In this document: positions 33,221-41,599 of the stretch, piece after piece
Position numbering within the stretch: the first letter of the stretch is position 1
Layout of the letters: each line of letters starts with the position of its first letter
NCBI GenBank assembly: GCA_009760855.2
Contig: WPIO01000018.1
Coordinates: 3,164,001-3,228,000 of the forward strand
Source of the DNA: Cristatella mucedo
Lineage: Eukaryota; Bryozoa; Phylactolaemata; Cristatellidae
DNA length: 64,000 bases
Reading direction: 5' to 3'
The notes under the pieces: model-generated
What the model was told of the DNA's origin: nothing
Databases searched by the model: none
Seen by the model: the letters and a program-made list of their open reading frames with translations, nothing else
Translations under genes and position numbers: made by a program

Positions 33221-35571
33221 TCGAGATCGCGAGAGATCGCGAGATCGCGGCGAGAGGAGGGGAGATCGCGAGATCGCGGCGAGAGGAGGGGAGAGATCGC
33301 GAGATCGCGGCGAGAGGAGGGGAGAGATCGCGAGATCGCGGCGAGAGGAGGGGAGAGATCGCGAGATCGCGGCGAGAGGAGGGGGAGAGATCGCGAGATC
33401 GCGGCGAGAGGGGGGGGGAGAGATCGCGAGATCGCGGCGAGAGGAGGGGAGAGAGATCGCGAGATCGCGGCGAGAGGAGGGGAGAGAGATCGCGAGATCG
33501 CGGCGAGAGGAGGGGAGAGAGATCGCGAGATCGCGGCGAGAGGAGGGGAGAGAGATCGCGAGATCGCGGCGAGAGGAGGGGAGAGAGATCGCGAGATCGC
33601 GGCGAGAGGAGGGGGGAGAGATCGCGAGATCGCGGCGAGAGGAGGGGGGAGAGATCGCGAGATCGCGGCGAGAGGAGGGGGGAGAGATCGCGAGATGGCG
33701 GGGGGAGAGATCGCGAGATCGCGGCGAGAGGGGGGGAGAGATCGCGAGATCGCGGCGAGAGGGAGGGGAGAGATCGCGAGATCGCGGCGAGAGACGGGAG
33801 AGAGATCGCGAGATCGCGGCGAGAGGGGAGAGAGATCGCGAGATCGCGGCGAGAGGGGAGAGAGATCGCGAGATCGCGGCGAGAGGGGAGAGAGATCGCG
33901 AGATCGCGGCGAGAGGGAGAGAGAGATCGCGAGATCGCGGCGAGAGGGGAGAGAGATCGCGAGATCGCGGCGAGAGGGGAGAGAGATCGCGAGATCGCGG
34001 CGAGAGGGGAGAGAGATCGCGAGATCGCGGCGAGAGGGGAGAGAGATCGCGAGATCGCGGCGAGAGGGGAGAGAGATCGCGAGATCGCGGCGAGAGGGGA
34101 GAGAGATCGCGAGATCGCGGCGAGAGAGGTGAGAGAGATCGCGAGATCGCGGCGAGAGGGGAGAGAGATCGCGAGAGATCGCGGCGAGAGGGGAGAGAGA
34201 TCGCGAGATCGCGGCGAGAGGGGAGAGAGATCGCGAGATCGCGGCGAGAGGGGAGAGAGATCGCGAGATCGCGGCGAGGGGAGAGATCGCGAGATCGCGG
34301 CGAGAGGGGAGAGATCGAGATCGCGGCGAGAGGGGAGAGAGATCGCGAGATCGCGGCGAGAGGGGGAGAGAGATCGCGAGATCGCGGCGAGAGGGGAGAG
34401 AGATCGCGAGATCGCGGCGAGAGGGGAGAGAGATCGCGAGATCGCGGCGAGAGGGGAGAGAGATCGCGAGAGCGCGGAGAGGGGGGGGAGAGAGATCGCG
34501 AGATCGCGGCGAGAGGGGAGAGAGATCGCGAGATCGGGGCGCGAGAGGGGAGAGAGATCGCGAGATCGCGGCGAGAGGGGAGAGAGATCGCGAGATCGCG
34601 GCGAGAGGGGAGAGAGATCGCGAGATCGCGGCGAGAGGAGGGGGGAGAGATCGCGAGATCGCGGCGAGAGGGGAGAGAGATCGCGAGATCGCGGCGAGAG
34701 GGGAGAGAGATCGCGAGATCGCGGCGAGAGGGGAGAGAGAGATCGCGAGATCGCGGCGAGAGGGGAGAGAGATCGCGAGATCGCGGCGAGAGGGGAGAGA
34801 GAGATCGCGAGATCGCGGCGAGAGGGGAGAGAGATCGCGAGATCGCGGCGAGAGGGGAGAGAGAGCGCGAGATCGCGGCGAGAGGGGAGAGAGAGCGCGA
34901 GATCGCGGCGAGAGGGGAGAGAGAGCGCGAGATCGCGGCGAGAGGGGAGAGAGAGCGCGAGATCGCGGCGAGAGGGGAGAGAGAGCGCGAGATCGCGGCG
35001 AGAGGGGAGAGAGAGCGCGAGATCGCGGCGAGAGGGGAGAGAGAGCGCGAGATCGCGGCGAGGGGAGAGAGCGCGCGCGCGAGCGCGCGGCGCGGCGAGG
35101 AGAGATCGCGAGATCGCGCGAGGGGAGAGCGAGATCGCGGCGAGGGAGAGCTCGCGAGATCGCGGCGAGGGGAGAGATCGCGAGATCGCGGCGAGGGGAG
35201 AGATCGCGAGATCGCGGCGAGGGGAGATCGCGCGATCGCGGCGAGGGGAGATCGCGAGATCGCGGGCGAGAGAGAGATCGCGAGATCGCGGCGAGAGGGG
35301 AGAGAGAGCGCGAGATCGCGGCGAGGGGAGAGAGATCGCGAGATCGCGGCGAGGGGAGAGATCGCGAGATCGCGGCGAGGGGAGAGATCGCGAGATCGCG
35401 GCGAGGGGAGAGATCGCGAGATCGCGGCGAGGGGAGAGATCGCGAGATCGCGGCGAGGGGAGAGATCGCGAGATCGCGGCGAGGGGAGAGATCGCGAGAT
35501 CGCGGCGAGGGGAGAGAGATGGAGATCGTGGCGAGAGGGAGATATCTCGGCGAGAAGAGGGAGAGATCGCA
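33221..35571. repeat. GATCGCGA/GAGA minisatellite, 2.35 kb
   Basis: About 80 copies of a unit built from GATCGCGAGATCGCGGCGAG plus a purine tract (AGGGGAGAGA). Unit length changes along the array: about 31-33 bp with an AGGAGGGG tract at the left, 30 bp in the middle, and about 26 bp at the right (35,160-35,510), with a sub-block where GAGATC becomes GAGCGC (34,860-35,050). All three frames on the minus strand stay open for about 790-870 codons, and plus frames read GERSRDRGER. This reflects the absence of stops in the unit, not a gene. The tract would lie in the intron of the proposed secreted-protein gene. Confidence 0.97.
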
Positions 35572-35960
35572 AAATCGCAATAGAAGCTACCGCTAATACT
35601 GCTGGTGCGGTGTGGCGACTGCGCCGAATACAAGGACCCAGCGAATTTTCTGTCCGGGACTGTCGTGAATTGACAGAAAACCCGGCTGCAGTTTGGCACT
35701 AGCTGCAAGCGCCCAGTTGCATTCGGCCCTTAAGTAGGATCGGTCTACCCTACGCGGCTTCCGGCTGCTAGGACCCAGCGGTCGACTCAAAACATCTAAT
35801 AAAGCATCTGCTCCGCTCAGCTGTCCCTAGGCCTCCGTAGCTCAGCTGTCCCCCTTTGCTAATCTTGGGACTGAACTTTTTTGGCAGTGAGTCTTGACTG
35901 CTACCACCACCCCTTGCTTGCAGTGGAGGCAATTAAGGGGCAATCAAAAAATAAAAAATA
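35572..35960. other. Unassigned spacer
   Basis: Includes two close copies of TAGCTCAGCTGTCCC-type words (35,816-35,854) and no coding signal. A 65-codon minus frame (35,790-35,593) has no recognisable feature. Confidence 0.35.
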
Positions 35961-35964
35961 CAAC

Positions 35965-36145
35965 TGATTTAAAAGCCTGGTATAGCGACAGAAGAGCCTT
36001 TACGGCTATCACCACGGCATGTTATCACTACCGCTTGCAGTGGCGATAGAGGATCGCCCACCGCAGGATTCGAACCCACGACATTGGGACCGAGGTCGTA
36101 AAAAGCAAATGCCTTACCTAGTGCGCCATCACAGCTTACCACGCC
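35965..36145 (-). mobile_element. tRNA-derived SINE (family A)
   Basis: Minus-strand copy with B box GGGTTCGAATCCTGCGGTGG, stem GACCTCGGTCCC.ATGTCG (partly decayed), and body with an internal duplication of the ACCACCGCTTG.CAGTGGCG region (36,010-36,048). An unrelated tRNA-like word (GGCTCAAACCCGCC) follows at 36,153. Confidence 0.85.
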
Positions 36146-36264
36146 TGCCGCATGGCTCAAACCCGCCACCGGGGTCGCTAGGTGACGAGAGCACCTTACC
36201 CTTGGCTGACACACGGCAAGTTGCGACCAGCGGTCCTGTGCATCTCGTCGTGCGTTTCTTAGTG

Positions 36265-36420
36265 CCTACATAGCAGTGCGTATTTATTTCTGCAGTTTCT
36301 AGCCCCATTTTATTACGCCGCCATCGTCAATACTAAATCAAGAGCCTCGGGAGTTGCCTTTGAGTGCTTAGCGCTCGAATTATTTCTTATTATGGATTCG
36401 CCACTAGCATCTTGCCGCCG
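36265..36420. repeat. Duplicated block D4, copy 2
   Basis: Matches 23,690-23,880 (GTATTTATTTCTGCAGTTTCTAGCC, AAATCAAGAGCCTCGGGAGT, TTATTTCTTA...GCC...CTTGCCGCCGCC). It would lie inside the proposed intron of the minus-strand secreted-protein gene. Confidence 0.55.
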
Positions 36421-36563
36421 CCGCCACCGCCACCGCCGGTTCTGTGTCGGCGGCGGCGCTAATACCGCCGTCTGGTAGGGGCTCGAGTCGAGGGGGACTA
36501 GCCTCGCGCGTTTACCTGAGCCCCACCCCTGCCCGGCCCTTTCTTACCTCGCGCCTGTCTCAC

Positions 36564-36719
36564 GAGCTGCGGCCCGCTGGTGGTTCCGGCGTACGCAGAA
36601 GTCGTCAGGATATCTACAACGCACCGCACTGGTCCAGTTCGAGCAAAGCCACGCGAATGGCGGCGGCGGCGCGATCGCTTTCGGCCGACCTGGCGCTTTA
36701 CGCCGCCATTTAAAGCCTG
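36564..36719 (-). CDS. Possible Cys-containing middle exon (phase 1-1)
   Basis: On the minus strand an acceptor CGTGCCCGCAG ends at 36,720. The open frame reads GFKWRRKAPGRPKAI, then PPPPFAWLCSNWTSAVRC, RYPDDFC and further Arg/Ala-rich sequence. A donor C|GTGAGA at 36,564 would make a symmetric phase 1-1 exon of 156 bases that could sit between the leader exon (37,217) and the Asn-rich exon (33,111). A second donor GAG|GTAAGA lies at 36,548 but gives the wrong phase. Three Cys and one N-glycosylation motif (NWT) suit a secreted chain. The plus strand is also open here, so evidence is only phase and splice words. Confidence 0.22.
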
Positions 36720-37210
36720 CTGCGGGCACGCTTAGCGGCGAATGGCTCTCGTTTCCTCGCGCGCACCGCGGCACGCCGCGCGTCTAAGGTCGCCGATGCC
36801 GCAGCGACTACCGATGGGCGCGTCCGCGCGGTCGCGTCGCCTGGCGGCGGCGCTGCACTACTCACGGCACTCGCGCGGTGCGCGGCGGACCAGGCGCGCG
36901 CGCGCGCGCCGAGCCAGCCCGGCAACGCGAGCGGGGCGAAGCGCGCGGCGGTGCGACCGCCCGGACCGACGCTTCCGCGTATACTTACCGCGCCTGCCTC
37001 TCGCGATCGTCCGCGTGGTGCTTCCGGGCGGTGCGGCCGACTCGATCATGGGACCTGCGAGAAGAAGGGGGCCAAAGCAGTGTGATCATAATAATTCCCC
37101 GTCGAGCTGGGTAGCCCAGCCCGGCCAGCTCGGGGTATCGGCGGCTGCGGCGGCGGCGGTGGCACCGGACCGAGCGGGCCGCTTGGCCCGGCGCGGCGAC
37201 GGCGGCGGCG

Positions 37211-37265
37211 GCTCACCGAGGCAAGCGAGGAGGCTGAGCGCGATGAGCGCGAGTAACGAAGCCAT
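37211..37265 (-). CDS. Signal-peptide first exon of the proposed Asn-rich secreted protein
   Basis: ATG at 37,265 on the minus strand encodes MASLLALIALSLLACL, a compact and strongly hydrophobic leader, then one base (G) and a GTGAGC donor (37,216-37,211 are the first intron bases; the coding part ends at 37,217). The phase-1 donor pairs with the phase-1 acceptor at 33,111, either directly or through the candidate exon at 36,719-36,564. A TATA-like TATTTAAA lies about 65 bases upstream (37,332-37,325), a suitable distance for a start site and short leader. Unspliced, the frame continues to 37,086 as a Pro/Ala-rich 60-residue product, which is the main alternative. Confidence 0.5.
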
Positions 37266-37324
37266 CAGCGTGCGTCGAGACAAGAGGCTCCGACAGATAT
37301 GGTCGGGCTCGGCACGGCAGCTAA

Positions 37325-37332
37325 GTTTAAAT
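37325..37332 (-). promoter_or_regulatory. TATA-like element upstream of leader exon
   Basis: CTATTTAAAC on the minus strand, about 60-67 bases upstream of the ATG at 37,265, in otherwise GC-rich DNA. The position would put transcription start about 30 bases before the ATG. Inference from sequence only. Confidence 0.35.
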
Positions 37333-37842
37333 AGACGAGCGACCGCCGCGCGCGGGCGCGGCGACCCTCCCTCCGTCCACCCAGCCACAGCCACCGCACG
37401 CATGCGCGCGCGGGCAGCGGTGCCTGCGGCATTTTGCGCAAGCCTTCCGTCGAGACTCCAGAAATCGACCGCGATCCGTCGCACGCTGCGGTCACGGATT
37501 TCTGGACTCGGCCGGCGGCGGCCGCCGCTTCGAGCCACTTCGGCGGCCGCAGGCGTTTGCGTCGCGCACCGCAGGGGTGCGGCGTGACGTGGCGGGCCGT
37601 GACAAGGCGGGAGACCGTCACGCTGTTGTCCGGTCCGCAACGGTGGCTCGATGTAAATAAATGGTCGCGCCCATCGGGAGGTGAGACGTTTCGCAAGAGG
37701 GTGGGGGGCTGTGTGGGGGGCTGGGTGGGGAGCTACTCATTGGGCGCGGCTGTTGGGGCGAGCCGCCTTCCTGCCCCGTCCATCCCCAAGCTGCACTAGC
37801 TGCCGTTAAGCCCCTTCGACTGCAGAGAGGAGATTCATTCGC

Positions 37843-37996
<154 letters not shown>

Positions 37997-38094
37997 AGAG
38001 AGAGAGATGGAGGGACGGAGAGATCATGCACAATTTCCGCACGGAAGGGCTATACCACGTACAAATCAGATGTATGTAATGTAAATTGCATTGC

Positions 38095-38565
38095 GTTTTA
38101 ATTTCTTTTTAAATGTGTTCCAGTCAGGGGATGTCGAGACGCAAGTCGGAGTGAGTTCGAGGCTTCGGGAGCATACGAACTAGAGGCACGATCTCAAGAG
38201 GATTTGAGGCTCGTACGAGATATGGGTGTACGATTAGATTCCGAAAGTCGGGTGGTATGGTGCTTAGCCTGGTGGGGGAGTAGATCTGATATCCAGCTTG
38301 GAGCCAAAGAATTAAGTGGCCTAAAAGTGAGTGACAAAACATTAAAGTCGATGCGTTGCTTGACTGGTAGCTTATGCAGGTCGGCGAGAAGTGATGCGAT
38401 GTGGCAACTGCGCCGCTCGCGACAGACAAGCCAAGCTGCGGAGTTTTGCACCAGCTGTAAGCGCCTGATAGCACGTGCTGGTGGGCCAGCAAGCAGTGAG
38501 TTGCAGAAGTCAAGACGGGATGTCACAAATGCATGGACCAACTATGCTATTCCCCTGGCCTGAAT
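38095..38565 (-). mobile_element. L2/CR1-like LINE, RT C-terminal part
   Basis: Minus-strand coding region with few breaks: [20 protein letters not shown] near 38,540, '[17 protein letters not shown]', '[18 protein letters not shown]', and 'YAPKPRTHS' at the 3' end. 3' UTR is lost; flanked on the 3' side by the AT satellite. Confidence 0.85.
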
Positions 38566-39175
38566 CACATTCCCCAGAGGTTGAGTATTAATGTAGAACT
38601 GCAAAGGACCGAGGACGGACCCTTGAGAGACTCCATAGGTGATTGGTCTTGTGGATGAGACCTGACCCTCACACGACACTGATTGAACACGGTCTGACAA
38701 TTACGATTTATACGACACCAGTGCCTCGTCAGCCAAGCAGATCGTTTTTCTCAATCGTTCAAGTAGGATATCATGATCAATGGTGTCGAAGGCAGCTGAT
38801 AGATCTAAGCAGGGCTAGGGCACGTAACATTCTCGTCATCTTTGCTGCATAGGATGTCATTTGTTACCCGGAGAAGAGCCGTTTCAGTGGAGTGCTGCCG
38901 ACTGAACCCTGATCGAAATTTTTCTGAAATTTTATTCTTTTTGATATGTTCTGCCAGCTGCTTAGCGACTTTTTTCAAGAATCTTTGACAAAAAGGAAGT
39001 AGGTAAACTGGGCAATAGTTTGCATGAACCTCTGTATCTAATCCAAACTTTTTTAAATATTGGTGTAACGATTGCCGATTTGAATGACGGGTAAAACCTT
39101 TTCTCTAGAGAAGCATTAAAATCTTGGGTTAACGTTGAGCTAAGTTACTCAGCCAGTGAAGACCAAGGAGATGGT
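38566..39175 (-). mobile_element. LINE reverse-transcriptase core fragment (second L2-like subfamily)
   Basis: Read on the minus strand and allowing stops, the conserved RT words appear in order: a LPTSFLSKILEKS-type segment, STETALLRVTNDILC, LSAAFDTIDHDILLERLR, then YGVSQGSVLGPLQFY just before the junction at 38,565. These are RT fingers and palm motifs. The junction with the C-terminal piece could be continuous with a deletion of the YADD region or a separate insertion. Confidence 0.75.
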
Positions 39176-39335
39176 GGTTTTTGGCTTCCTTTTTAAATGT
39201 CAGTCGGTAGCAAGCTTTAAGAGCGTACGAAGAGAAATTGCGGTGTCCAGCGGATATCAGGTTGGTCAGAGGCGTAAATGACTGACTTGAGTCGGATGCG
39301 CGATCGGGCGGTGTGATGCAAAGCCAAAGACAACA
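39176..39335 (-). mobile_element. LINE C-terminal remnant
   Basis: TTCCTTTTTAAATGTCAGTC, CAAGCTTTAAGAGCGTACGA and related words match the boundary of coding region and 3' UTR in the LINE family, with lower identity than neighbouring copies. Confidence 0.5.
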
Positions 39336-39960
39336 GTTGTTTGAACGCTATAGAAGTACGCAGCCTGCGTCGGCGCAGCTATTTAAACCGTTTTTCTCTC
39401 AGCGCACGGTTTTTTGACGATTTTCCTTTGCCGCCTGACGTGAGTCAGCGACAAGCAGCCAGTGGTTTAGCGGTCACCGGTTTCGAGTCCCCCGGCCGCC
39501 TACCGCCGGCCGGCCCGTCGGTCGGATGTTCCGAAAGCCTCGTTTCAGCTTCATTTCCGGAGAACTCACGGATGGATGCCACGAATGCTTCGCAACCGTG
39601 CGCTTTTTTACGGAGGCTCCCGTAAGACTCAGAAGCCTCCAATTTAGACAGAATCTCTCCTTTACTCTCTGCGAACACGAGCGCAAACAACTCGCGACTC
39701 GCTCGCGATTGAACGTCGTCGTACGCCGTACATCGTAGGTGCGATCAGACATGCCCAGCACCTGGATGTATGAAAAAGTATATAGTCACGTGAATATGAT
39801 TATAAACAGCCCGATATGTAGGTGTAGAGAGCACGGTATTTGCGTGCTCGCTGAGTTGAAAGGCGCTACATAGTGTTACGCTTTCATCCAATGCTGGGAA
39901 AGAGTGTCCACTTGCGCGCACAAAGGACTTTCGGTGAGCTCCATCGGTAAAAACAAAAAA
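39336..39960. other. Unassigned, moderately GC-rich
   Basis: Two overlapping frames (plus 39,341-39,625, minus 39,690-39,445) but no domain. A tRNA-like pair GTGGTTTAGCGG and GGTTTCGAGTCCC (39,459-39,491) could mark another SINE head. Not enough for a call. Confidence 0.3.
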
Positions 39961-40035
39961 CAAAAAAACAATTTATTTGTACGGCACTCTAACAAAAGAG
40001 ATTAGTCTCTACCCAAGCGCTGGACATACGCCGGA

Positions 40036-40564
40036 GGGGATACGGATATTTCCCCCGGACATTTCCTCCTGGGGTTAGGATTTAGGGTTTAAGGTTTAGG
40101 GTTTAAGGTTTAGGGTTTAGGGTTTAGGGTTTTGGGTTAGGGGTATAGGTTTTAGGGTTTTGGGTTTAGGGTTAGCGGTTTTGGGTTTAGGGTTAGGGGT
40201 TTTGGGTTTAGGGTTTGGAGTTTAGGGTTTAGGATTGTTCTATATACCTATAAATACTAATATGCATTGTGCGGAGTACCGTGATTATTTGCACCTTTTA
40301 ATTGCTCGTTTTTCGTGATTGATCTTATTGGCCCATCAGTAGTTTACTGAGCAAAACATCAAAGTACAGTTTTTCTGATTAGACTACTTAAATGAGCTCT
40401 GTAGTGCAAGGCCAACCAGTGAATATGTCATTAGGAATTAATTTCTTAGTCCTACATTCATCAACATTGGGGGAAATGTCCTACCCCGTGGAGGGAATTG
40501 TCCGGGGAAAATGTCCTAAAGGTCCACCAGGGCAGAAACATCTGGGGGGAAATGACCTACAACC
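40036..40564. mobile_element. MITE-like insertion with telomere-like repeats, 8-bp TSD
   Basis: Lies between two copies of ACGCCGGA (40,028-40,035 and 40,565-40,572) inside a SINE. The ends are imperfect inverted repeats: the left starts GGGGATACGGATATTTCCCC and the right end, reverse-complemented, starts GGTTGTAGGTCATTTCCCCC; further GGACATTTCC / GGAAATGTCC words face each other at both ends. The middle holds about 150 bp of degenerate TTTAGGG repeats and AT-rich sequence. No transposase frame. An 8-bp duplication fits hAT-like DNA transposons; the family is otherwise unassigned. Confidence 0.6.
40078..40232. repeat. Interstitial telomere-like (TTTAGGG)n
   Basis: Roughly 22 degenerate units of TTTAGGG with variants TTAGGGG, TTTTGGG and TTTAAGG, all in one orientation. 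It is flanked by non-telomeric sequence on both sides, so it is not a chromosome end. Confidence 0.9.
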
Positions 40565-40794
40565 ACGCCGGAAGGCTGGAGCTCACGATCTTGGTCTAGG
40601 AAGTCAAGCACCTTACCCCTGTGCTAGCGAGCGCAGCACCAATCTCTACCGGCCGCACTATCCTACAAGCTAAAAGCGAGTAAGCATGTTGGCTTACTAT
40701 CGTTCACGTCGGCGATCACTCATCGGTCATCTTTGCTTCAATTTCTCTTACGCCGGACACCTCACCCTTTCTTAGACAGGGATGCCACATCGAA

Positions 40795-40865
40795 GTTTCT
40801 CCGTTCATTTGTGACATCCCGTCTTGACTTTCTGTAACTCACTACTGTCCTATATCTGAACTTGA
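40795..40865 (+). mobile_element. Short LINE fragment
   Basis: TTCATTTGTGACATCCCGTCTTGACTTT...TAACTCACTAC matches the nucleotide sequence for the '[15 protein letters not shown]' segment. Confidence 0.6.
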
Positions 40866-41580
40866 ATCGCTTGAAATCTTAAATTTCTAGATAACTGGAT
40901 AACTTTCTCGCTAACGGCAGGTACGCGACGTCGCAAAGAACACGGGAGCGGGCTCAAAGACGTGTATTCACACGGACGGACGCCGCAGCGGGCCATTGCA
41001 CCACCGTCCTATCCGGCGTCCTCGACGTAACTCCTGGGGCCATTTTGCCGCCCGTTACTTAAATATCACTGCCATAAATCACAACTGCCCATAAACCACT
41101 GGCACTGTCATAATCGCTGCTGGCCCATACATCACTCTAAGCCATAAACTGGACGCTGGTGGAATAACAAGGCTATAAATTATATTGACCCATAAACCAC
41201 TAACATCTCAAAATAACCACAATTGGAAGCGTAAGTCGCGTAAACAAGTCAGTCATCTGCGTTCCGTGCTTTGAAACGTTTGACAGCTGGTTTGCGCTCA
41301 AGCCACCGAACAAATACTGTTGTACTCTCCGGCCGGCCGGTGCTGGGACACGTGCCGCTCGCTCCGTCGCGGAGCAGTTGAGTGGAGGACTGTTCCGCGG
41401 TATAAAAATTATTGCTGCCATGCTCGGCTACAGTAAGTACACCTACACGCAGTGCTGCTGCCGCTACAAGTTACTAGCCGAGACGCGAAACTTCACCGGC
41501 ATTCGCTCTGATGAGCACTCTATTTGTGGCCTGAATGCTAGAAGGAGGAGTCTCAACGGCGCATTCGTAGCATGACGCTA
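40866..41580. other. Unassigned; one weak first-exon-like signal
   Basis: Contains four to five short direct repeats of a CCATAAACCAC-type word (41,055-41,205). At 41,399 there is GGTATAAAAATT and, shortly after, ATGCTCGGCTACA|GTAAGT (ATG 41,418), a phase-1 donor, but the coding part is only four codons and the TATA is too close to the ATG. Not called as a gene. Confidence 0.3.
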
Positions 41581-41599
41581 GTGTGATCAATCACCCTCA

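Larger units (their letters stand above)
36720..37800. other. CpG-rich island around the minus-strand leader exon
   Basis: High GC and CpG, an alternating CG run at 36,895-36,909, a GGCGGCTGCGGCGGCGGC tract (37,139-37,160) and G runs near 37,700-37,733. The many long overlapping frames (up to 281 codons) are Arg/Ala-rich on both strands and are not called. Confidence 0.5.
39962..40650 (-). mobile_element. tRNA-derived SINE (family B) interrupted by an insertion
   Basis: Tail half at 39,962-40,035 (ATTTATTTGTACGGCACTCT, GAGATTAGTCTC, AAGCGCTGGACATACGCCGGA) and head half at 40,565-40,650 (GGCTGGAGCTCACGATCTTGG, then GCACCTTACCCCTGTGCTAGC). Together they make one complete minus-strand family B SINE when the 529 bp between the two ACGCCGGA copies is removed. 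Confidence 0.75.

Noticed and set aside
33084-35708. Open frames of 790-874 codons on the minus strand and 434-484 codons on the plus strand (RSRDRGER-type, resembling an RS/RD-rich protein)
   Set aside because: Three overlapping frames on one strand are all open because the minisatellite unit has no stop in any phase. There is no conserved non-repeat domain, so it is a repeat artefact.
40078-40232. A chromosome end, or plant or algal origin, suggested by TTTAGGG repeats
   Set aside because: The repeat is interstitial, degenerate and inside an insertion flanked by SINE halves. The 18S fragment is animal-type.
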